Source of the DNA: Desulfobacteraceae bacterium
GTDB lineage: Bacteria; Desulfobacterota; Desulfobacteria; Desulfobacterales; Desulfosalsimonadaceae
Length of the DNA stretch: 6,944 nt
Direction of reading: 5' to 3'
NCBI GenBank assembly: GCA_021162325.1
Contig: JAGGYV010000264.1
Span: forward strand, 1 to 6,944
Under the pieces are notes generated by a model that searched no databases, had not been told where the DNA came from, and was given only the letters and a program-made list of their open reading frames with translations. Below, piece by piece: positions 1 to 4,859 of this stretch (its first letter is position 1; every line of letters begins with the position of its first letter). Position numbers and translations under genes: made by a program.

Positions 1-4
1 AAAC

Positions 5-44
5 AAGTGTGAAGTGACTAAAGTGATCTAAAGTGCCTAAAGTT
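5..44. repeat. Short degenerate tandem repeat, AAGTG core
   Basis: AAGTG occurs at 5-9, 12-16, 21-25 and 31-35, with a variant AAGTT at 40-44. The last three copies are preceded by CT (CTAAAGT) and lie 9 to 10 bases apart. It reads as a degenerate 9-10 bp tandem array of intergenic DNA. No gene is visible in 1-204 on either strand. The array may continue to the left of the window. Confidence 0.55.
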
Positions 45-50
45 TCGGAC

Positions 51-65
51 TGCGCGAAACGCGCA
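51..65. repeat. Small perfect hairpin TGCGCG-AAA-CGCGCA
   Basis: A 6-bp perfect stem (51-56 with 60-65) closes an AAA loop. Two alternative pairings share its bases: GTTTCG (42-47) with CGAAAC (55-60), and GAAACG (56-61) with CGTTTC (68-73). Neither flank has a T-tract placed for an intrinsic terminator. Function unknown. Confidence 0.35.
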
Positions 66-107
66 ATCGTTTCAATAATAAAAATTAAGGCAGGCCGGCG
101 TTATCCC

Positions 108-132
108 GTAGGGGCGGGGTTTATCCCCGCCC
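108..132. repeat. REP-like element 1 (GTAG + 8-bp hairpin)
   Basis: GTAG at 108-111 is followed directly by a perfect 8-bp palindrome: GGGCGGGG at 112-119 pairs with CCCCGCCC at 125-132 around a TTTAT loop. A GTAG head abutting a GC-rich hairpin is the layout of bacterial REP sequences recognised by RAYT (TnpA-REP) transposases. Two more elements with the same layout occur in this window, at 1883 and 2003. No transposase is encoded here. It ends about 70 bases before the start codon at 205, so it could lie in the leader of that gene. Confidence 0.6.
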
Positions 133-204
133 GTTAAATGTCAGATTGAACAAATCTATTTCGACAGCCAGGATTCTTTCACAATCGATATAAGTAAGGG
201 TGTC

Positions 205-1791
205 ATGGAAAATTATAAAATTATACTGTTTTTATGTAACTGGGGGGCTCATACGGCGTATCAGGCGCTTCAGGAGAAAGGGTATCGGGTACCGCCGGAA
301 ATCAGCATGGTCCGGATTCCATGCACCGGAAGGATCTCAAAAGCGCTTTTGTTCAAAGCCTTTGAAATGGGGGCCGATGGAGTGGCTCTGGTGGGATGCA
401 AGCCCGGAAGCTGCCGGTATGGTGTGGGAACAGACAGCGCAATTAATTTTACGGAAGATACACGGGATATTCTGGCGCTTCTCGGTCTGGATAAAGATCG
501 CTTGAAACTGGCGACGGTTTTGCCGGATGAAGTGGATGAATTGCAAAACTTTCTTGAAATGTTTTGCGATGAAATCCGGTCCTTTGGGAAATCCCCGATT
601 GTGCAGCCGCTTAAAGATTCTGCAAAGGCGTTTCATGTCGGTACGTTTGCCGAAATTCTGACAGCCCATAATGCATACGCGTGTCAGGACTGCGGCAAGT
701 GTACGTCATCATGCCCCCTGGCCCTGACCGGCAAGCAGTTTTCTCCGCGCGCTATTGCCGGTGCCGTGATTGCCGGTGACATGAATTCAAAAGAGATTGT
801 CGAAGATGTCTGGTCCTGCCTGACCTGCGGCTTTTGTTATGACCGGTGTCCGTCCGGTGTCAATTTCCCGGAGTTCATCTGTGACATTCGCGCACTGGTT
901 AAAAGCAAGGATGACGGGGATTCTCATCAGGCGCACGGCGGATTTTTTCAGTCGCTGATGCGGTCCATGACGTCTCCGGCGGTGACTACCGATCGATGGC
1001 GCGGACTTCCAAAGGATGTGAAGCTCGATGATAACAGCAAAATTTTATTTTTTGGCGGATGTGCACCCTATTTTGACACATTTTTTCGCAACCATCTCAG
1101 TGTGAGAACATCGGATGTTTTGATCGACAGTCTGCGGCTGATGAATTTTTTTGATGTAACACCAGCGGTAATGAAAAATGAACGGTGTTGCGGCCACGAT
1201 TTATTATGGTCCGGGGATCGGGATAATTTTCTGAAGCTGGCCCGGTTGAATGTGGCAATGATTGACGAAATGGGAATTGAAGAGGTTGTGACAGCGTGTC
1301 CGGAGTGTTATCGCACATTGGCATTGGATTATAAACGGTTTGGGGTTGAAGTCAATTTTAAGGTCACCCATATTTATGAATTTTTAGAAAAGGAAATTGA
1401 TAAGGGCGCGGTGACGTTCAATAAAGTAGACAACCTGATGACATTTCAGGATTCCTGCCGGCTGAACAGTTTTGATGCCTTAAAGAATCTGCCCCGCAAA
1501 CTGATCAACCGAATTTCTCCGGATCAATTCGAAGAGATGAAAGATTACAAGGACGTTTCCATGTGTTGCGGTAATTGTGCCTGGACCGGGTGCGACGCCT
1601 ACAGCAAGGCGATGCAGGTCAATCGGCTTCGCCAGGCCCGTGATACCGGCAGCCGTCTACTGGTAACAGCATGTCCCAAGTGTCAGATTCATTTGCAGTG
1701 TGCCATGGAAGATCCGTTTCTGGGCGATGAGTTGAAAATGGAAATTATGGACCTGACCAGCGTGATTCGGCAGACGATTTGCTGGGAGTGA
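205..1791 (+). CDS. MvhD-HdrC-HdrB fusion, heterodisulfide reductase-like Fe-S protein
   Basis: This is probably the disulfide-reductase arm of a soluble, cytoplasmic Hdr-type electron-transfer complex. Three modules are visible. Residues ~5-125 are MvhD-like (FLCNW at 9-13; C11, C40, C65, C70). Residues ~155-235 are HdrC-like, with two CxxCxxCxxxC motifs (C160/163/166/170 and C205/208/211/215). Residues ~280-500 are HdrB-like, with two CCG domains: C286, C328-C329, C365, C368 and C418, C454-C455, C490, C493. In HdrB such domains hold non-cubane 4Fe-4S clusters that reduce heterodisulfides. HdrC-HdrB order equals that of HdrD; the extra N-terminal MvhD domain would allow docking to another electron carrier. 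The MvhD domain lacks the usual second cysteine (residue 14 is Gly). Start ATG205 is supported by AAGGG at 196-200 and by the domain beginning almost at once. No signal peptide or membrane segment is seen. It lies upstream of hdrA on the same strand. The true substrate cannot be told from sequence. Confidence 0.88.
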   Translation: MENYKIILFLCNWGAHTAYQALQEKGYRVPPEISMVRIPCTGRISKALLFKAFEMGADGVALVGCKPGSCRYGVGTDSAINFTEDTRDILALLGLDKDRLKLATVLPDEVDELQNFLEMFCDEIRSFGKSPIVQPLKDSAKAFHVGTFAEILTAHNAYACQDCGKCTSSCPLALTGKQFSPRAIAGAVIAGDMNSKEIVEDVWSCLTCGFCYDRCPSGVNFPEFICDIRALVKSKDDGDSHQAHGGFFQSLMRSMTSPAVTTDRWRGLPKDVKLDDNSKILFFGGCAPYFDTFFRNHLSVRTSDVLIDSLRLMNFFDVTPAVMKNERCCGHDLLWSGDRDNFLKLARLNVAMIDEMGIEEVVTACPECYRTLALDYKRFGVEVNFKVTHIYEFLEKEIDKGAVTFNKVDNLMTFQDSCRLNSFDALKNLPRKLINRISPDQFEEMKDYKDVSMCCGNCAWTGCDAYSKAMQVNRLRQARDTGSRLLVTACPKCQIHLQCAMEDPFLGDELKMEIMDLTSVIRQTICWE

Positions 1792-1795
1792 GGAA

Positions 1796-1816
1796 AGGTA
1801 GAAGATGGAAGGTAGC
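1796..1816. repeat. Three heptad repeats just behind the stop codon
   Basis: AGGTAGA, AGATGGA and AGGTAGC follow each other with a 7-base period, starting five bases after the TGA at 1789-1791. The units match the longer heptad array behind hdrA at 4626-4709, and both loci share the 11-mer AAGGTAGAAGA (1795-1805 and 4646-4656). It looks like a STRR-type heptanucleotide repeat. No function can be assigned. Confidence 0.5.
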
Positions 1817-1882
1817 ATTTGCTGATTTAAAAATTATTGGCCTTTTGTGTCAATCCCCAAGGGAGTTATGCGGCAGAAGCCT

Positions 1883-1949
1883 GTAGGCCGGATTAGCGCG
1901 GCAACAAAAAATTGCTAAAGGCATAAATTTTCACAGCGCGTAATCCGGC
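1883..1949. repeat. REP-like element 2 (GTAG + long interrupted palindrome)
   Basis: GTAG at 1883-1886 directly precedes GCCGGATTA (1887-1895), which pairs perfectly with TAATCCGGC (1941-1949). CGCG at 1897-1900 then pairs with CGCG at 1937-1940, leaving one bulged G, so the stem has 13 pairs in total. The interior holds a small GCAA/TTGC stem (1901-1904 with 1912-1915). The layout agrees with elements 1 and 3. It lies in the 399-base gap between the two Hdr genes, and its hairpin could influence transcript stability or partial termination between them; that is inference. Confidence 0.6.
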
Positions 1950-1989
1950 ATTTTTAAAGGTGTTGGATAAAGGCTTAAGGTGGTTGGAA

Positions 1990-1995
1990 TATAAT
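1990..1995 (+). promoter_or_regulatory. Possible -10 box (TATAAT) upstream of hdrA
   Basis: A perfect TATAAT lies about 195 bases before the hdrA start. The best upstream -35-like hexamer, TTGGAT at 1963-1968, is 21 bases away, which is longer than the usual 16-18. There is no TGn extension. It is therefore a weak candidate. If used, REP-like element 3 and the 88-base palindrome would sit in the hdrA leader. Confidence 0.25.
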
Positions 1996-2002
1996 GTTTT
2001 CT

Positions 2003-2025
2003 GTAGGTCGGGATTCTTTTCCGAC
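2003..2025. repeat. REP-like element 3 (GTAG + 5-bp hairpin)
   Basis: GTAG at 2003-2006 abuts GTCGG (2007-2011), which pairs with CCGAC (2021-2025) around a 9-base loop. The stem is short, and the call rests on having the same GTAG-plus-immediate-palindrome layout as the elements at 108 and 1883. Confidence 0.45.
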
Positions 2026-2041
2026 AAAGACTTGTATTTTC

Positions 2042-2129
2042 TGTCATTGCAAGGGAGGCACGATGTCAAGCAATCCCATCAATGACAGGGGATTACTCCG
2101 CCGTTCGTTCCTCTCTCCTCGTAATGACA
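2042..2129. repeat. 88-base imperfect inverted repeat (TGTCATTGC type)
   Basis: The left arm begins TGTCATTGCAAGGGAGG (2042-2058) and ends near CAATCCC (2071-2077). The right arm begins GGGGATTACTCC (2088-2099) and ends in CTCCTCGTAATGACA (2115-2129). The outer ends are exact complements over TGTCATT/AATGACA and the rest pairs with mismatches. The central CAATGACA (2080-2087) also complements TGTCATTG (2042-2049), so an alternative shorter fold exists. From memory, it resembles a palindromic intergenic repeat beginning GTCATTGCGAGG that is scattered in many bacterial genomes. It sits 62 bases before hdrA. Confidence 0.6.
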
Positions 2130-2177
2130 ACCTGATACGAGGGGTTTTGTGCAGCAACTTAATAAATTATCATAAAT

Positions 2178-2185
2178 AAGGAAAA
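2178..2185 (+). promoter_or_regulatory. Ribosome binding site of hdrA
   Basis: AAGGAAAA lies seven bases (counted from the end of AAGGAA at 2183) before ATG 2191 in an otherwise A/T-rich stretch. It favours this start over the in-frame ATG at codon 6. It is also the only convincing ribosome site for the whole hdrA frame, since no comparable site precedes the ATG at 2833 beyond the UGA. Confidence 0.7.
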
Positions 2186-2190
2186 ATAAA

Positions 2191-4620
2191 ATGGGATCTT
2201 CTGGTATGGCAGGCGCCGGGTCTGGCGGAGATAAACCGCGCATCGGCGTTTATGTCTGTCGATGCGGATTAAATATTGCGCAGACGGTGGATTGCGAAAA
2301 GGTGGCGCAAAATGCGGCCGGTCTTGAGGCCGTGGTGGTTTCCAAAGAGATTACCTATGCCTGCTCCGAACCCGGCCAGATGGAAATGCTGGAAGATATT
2401 AAGGATAATGGGCTGGACCGGATTGTGGTGGCTTCCTGCTCTCCGCGTCTTCATGAGCCGACATTCCGGGCGATGATGAAAAAGGCCGGGCTTAATCCGT
2501 ATCTGATGGAAATGGCCAATCTTCGGGAACAATGCAGTTGGGTTCACATGAAGGAGCCGGATGCGGCCACCCAAAAGGCTGAGGACCTGGTCAAAATGGC
2601 CGTTGCCAGAGTAGGACGTTTGTGGCCCCTGACCGAAGAGATTGTTTCCCTGACTAAAAAAACCATGGTGATCGGCGGCGGCATTGCCGGTATTCAGGCT
2701 GCCCTGGATTTGGCGGACACCGGGTATGAGGTGATCCTGGTGGAAAAAAAGCCCTCTATCGGCGGGCTTATGGCCCAGCTGGATAAGACGTTTCCCACCA
2801 TGGATTGCGCCATCTGAATTCTTGGACCGAAGATGACGGATGTCGGTCGACATCCCAACATAACACTGCACACGATGAGTGAAGTCGTCGATATCAAGGG
2901 TTTTGTGGGTAATTTTAATGTCCGGGTGTTGAAAAAATCCCGGTATGTGGATGAATCAGCGTGTACGGCCTGCGGTGAATGTGCCAAGGTCTGCCCGGTG
3001 GTTTACCCGGATGAATTCAACGCGGGGCTTTCGTCGCGGCGGGCGGTGTATATGCCGTTCCCCCAGGCGGTCCCGTCTTCTTATGTGATTAACATGAACG
3101 AATGCCTGGGCCACGGGTGTTCCAAGTGCGCGGACGCGTGTGACAAAAATTGTATCCATTTTCATATGTCGGATGAAGATTTTCAGGTCACCGTCGGAAC
3201 GATTATTGTGGCCACGGGACTGGAGCCCTATGATCCGCGTGAAATGGATGAATATGGCTACACCCGCTATGAAAATGTCATGACCAGCCTGGAATTTGAG
3301 CGCATGGTTAATGCCGGCGGTCCCACAAAGGGCGAGCTCATTTGCCTGAAGGGCCGCCAAACGCCCCGGTCGGTTGGTTTTATTCAGTGCGTGGGGTCCC
3401 GCTCCCGGCAGAAAGGCGGAGAATATTGTTCCAATACCTGCTGCATGAATACCATTAAAAGTACCCTGGTGCTTAAAGAGCATTATCCGGACATGGAAAT
3501 CAAGGTGTTTTATATTGATATTCGGGCGTTTGGAAAAGGCTTTGAAGACCTTTTCAACCGCAGCCGTCAGATGGGCGTGCAGTATGTCCGAGGGTTGCCC
3601 GGCAGTATTGAGGAACTGGATGACGGCAGTGTACGGGTGGCGGTTGAAAATACCGGTACGGGCCGGATTGAATATCATGATCTGAACATGATAGTGCTTG
3701 CTTTGGGTATGAAACCGTCTCCCGGGACCCAGCGGCTCCAGGAAATGATGGGGCTCCAGTTGACCCCCGACGGTTTTTACCTTGAGGCCCATCCCAAATT
3801 GCAGCCCGTGGATGCGGCCACCCGGGGTATTTTTTATGCCGGATGCGCGGAAGGGCCCAAGGACATCAAGGAAAGTGTGACCCAGGGGTCGGCAGCGGCT
3901 GTCCGGGCCATCCGCCTGATGCACCGGGGGGTGATCACCACCGAACCGATTACCTCTGAGGTCATTGTTGAGCGTTGTGTCTCTTGCGGTAAATGCGCAA
4001 CGGTCTGTCCGTATAATGCGATTGTCGTAGATACCAAGAAAAAGACACCGGCGGTGGTGAACACGGCCGCCTGTGCCGGGTGCGGTACGTGTGCGGCGGA
4101 ATGTAAATTTGACGCTATTGTCATGAACCATTACACGGATGAACAGATCAACAGCCAGGCAGACATAATGCTGGCTGAAAATGCGGCAGATAAAATTCTT
4201 GTATTTGCCTGTAACTGGTGCTCTTACGCGGGGGCGGATTATGCCGGTGTGGCCCGGCTCCAGTACCCGACCAATGTGCGCCTGATCCGCACCATGTGCT
4301 CCGGCCGGGTGGATGAAAAATTTATCTGGAATGCATTTGCAAAGGGCGCGCCCGTGGTTCTGGTCAGCGGTTGCCATATCGGGGATTGTCATTATATTGA
4401 TGCCAATCACTGGACCGAGAAACGGGTCCAAAAGATTCATAAAAAAATGGAAAAAATGGGCATCCGGGTCGAACGCCTTTGCCTGGAATGGATCAGCGCG
4501 GCCGAGGGGAATCGGTTTGCCCAGGTGATGAAAGATATGGAAAAACTCCGTCAGGGCGTGACGATAGAGGAAATTGTTGAAACAATCCGGATTTTAAAGG
4601 CGCGGAAGAAGAAAAAATAA
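2191..4620 (+). CDS. hdrA: HdrA-MvhD fusion, selenocysteine-containing (UGA = Sec209)
   Basis: This is the flavoprotein core of a soluble Hdr-type electron-bifurcating complex, 809 residues if the in-frame UGA at 2815-2817 is read as Sec. Domains in order: N-terminal Fe-S domain (~16-145; C23, C25, C58, C83, C115); thioredoxin-reductase-like FAD domain starting at GGGIAG (162-167); the DCAI-Sec-ILGPKM site at 205-215; an inserted ferredoxin (C258/261/264/268 and C305/310/313/317); a C400, C413, C417-C418 cluster motif with the spacing of methanogen HdrA; FAD motif FYAGCAEG (548-555); a 2x4Fe-4S ferredoxin (C596/599/602/606, C628/631/634/638); and a C-terminal MvhD domain (~667-795; C674, C677, C703, C728, C733). 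The HdrA-MvhD order matches the fused HdrA2 of Methanosarcina. MvhD would take in electrons, FAD would bifurcate them, and the ferredoxin module would reduce ferredoxin. Sequence on both sides of UGA is uninterrupted, in the same frame, and homologous to HdrA, so this is not a pseudogene. The short Gly/Ser-rich head (1-14) and the lysine-rich tail are unremarkable extensions. The partner is the HdrCB-type protein at 205-1791. Confidence 0.92.
2815..2855 (+). promoter_or_regulatory. UGA Sec codon with bacterial SECIS hairpin
   Basis: Downstream of UGA (2815-2817), GGATGTC at 2838-2844 pairs perfectly with GACATCC at 2849-2855, giving a 7-bp stem capped by the tetraloop GGTC (GGUC in RNA, 2845-2848). 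The apical loop starts 27 bases after the UGA, inside the range known for bacterial SECIS elements, and it begins with the expected G. E. coli fdhF has a very similar GGUCU apical loop, which SelB binds. The hairpin lies within the coding frame (codons for T-D-V-G-R-H-P), as bacterial SECIS elements do. selA, selB, selC and selD are not in the window. Confidence 0.85.
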
Positions 4621-4625
4621 AAACC

Positions 4626-4709
4626 AGGTGGAAGGTGGAAGGTGTAAGGTAGAAGACTGAAGGGAAAAGCGGAAAGACTGAACGTTGAACACTCAACGTC
4701 CAACATCGA
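4626..4709. repeat. Array of twelve degenerate 7-bp repeats
   Basis: Starting six bases after the hdrA stop, twelve consecutive heptads each begin and end with A, so AA recurs every seven bases. Units run from AGGTGGA (twice) and AGGTGTA through AGACTGA to ACGTTGA and ACATCGA. The first eight are purine-rich and the last four follow an AC-start variant. ACGTTGA (4682-4688) and TCAACGT (4693-4699) also form a 7-bp hairpin with a 4-base loop. The type matches STRR-like heptanucleotide repeats. The same unit appears behind the upstream gene at 1796. Confidence 0.65.
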
Positions 4710-4731
4710 CCCAATTGTACTAGCTCATATC

Positions 4732-4773
4732 TGATCTGACAGGTACCGGTTTTACAAGGTATCTGTCAGATCA
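4732..4773. repeat. 16-bp inverted repeat between convergent genes
   Basis: TGATCTGACAGGTACC (4732-4747) pairs with 4758-4773 over 16 positions, with one G-U pair (4743 with 4762) and a 10-base loop. It is the strongest hairpin in the gap between hdrA and the convergent TPR gene. A T-run (4788-4793) starts 14 bases after the stem, too far for a classic intrinsic terminator, and there is none at the other side. It may still block read-through in both directions, or it may be a palindromic repeat or a protein-binding site. Confidence 0.5.
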
Positions 4774-4819
4774 AACTCAAACGATCATTTTTTCTTTACA
4801 GATTATTTTTCAATCTTCA

Positions 4820-4839
4820 AGGGTGTCTATTGGCGCCCT
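4820..4839. terminator. Weak hairpin near the 3' end of the TPR gene
   Basis: AGGGTG (4820-4825) pairs with CGCCCT (4834-4839) with one G-U pair and an 8-base loop. It lies 20 bases beyond the stop codon of the leftward TPR gene, where a terminator would be expected. Read leftward, no U-tract follows the stem, so the call is tentative. Confidence 0.2.
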
Positions 4840-4859
4840 CCCGCAACACACCGTTTCCT

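Noticed and set aside
189..194. TATAAG as a -10 box for the gene at 205
   Set aside because: It overlaps the ribosome site at 196-200 and no -35-like hexamer lies at a suitable distance, so it would leave no usable leader.
1994..2179. 61-residue open frame in the gap before hdrA
   Set aside because: It lies almost wholly on REP-like element 3 and the 88-base palindrome, has no ribosome site and its product resembles no protein; it is a by-product of repeat DNA.
2815..2817. In-frame TGA as a true stop, making hdrA a pseudogene or two genes
   Set aside because: The frame continues with no shift, both halves are intact HdrA sequence, the codon lies in a Cys/Sec column, and a perfect SECIS hairpin follows. 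No ribosome site precedes the ATG at 2833.
2956..4440. 494-residue open frame on the minus strand
   Set aside because: It is antisense to the well-supported hdrA frame and rich in His, Arg and Gly as expected from shadow translation of a GC-rich gene.
4732..4773. Inverted repeat called as a standard intrinsic terminator
   Set aside because: No T-tract directly follows the stem on either strand; the T-run at 4788-4793 is 14 bases away. It is kept as an inverted repeat.
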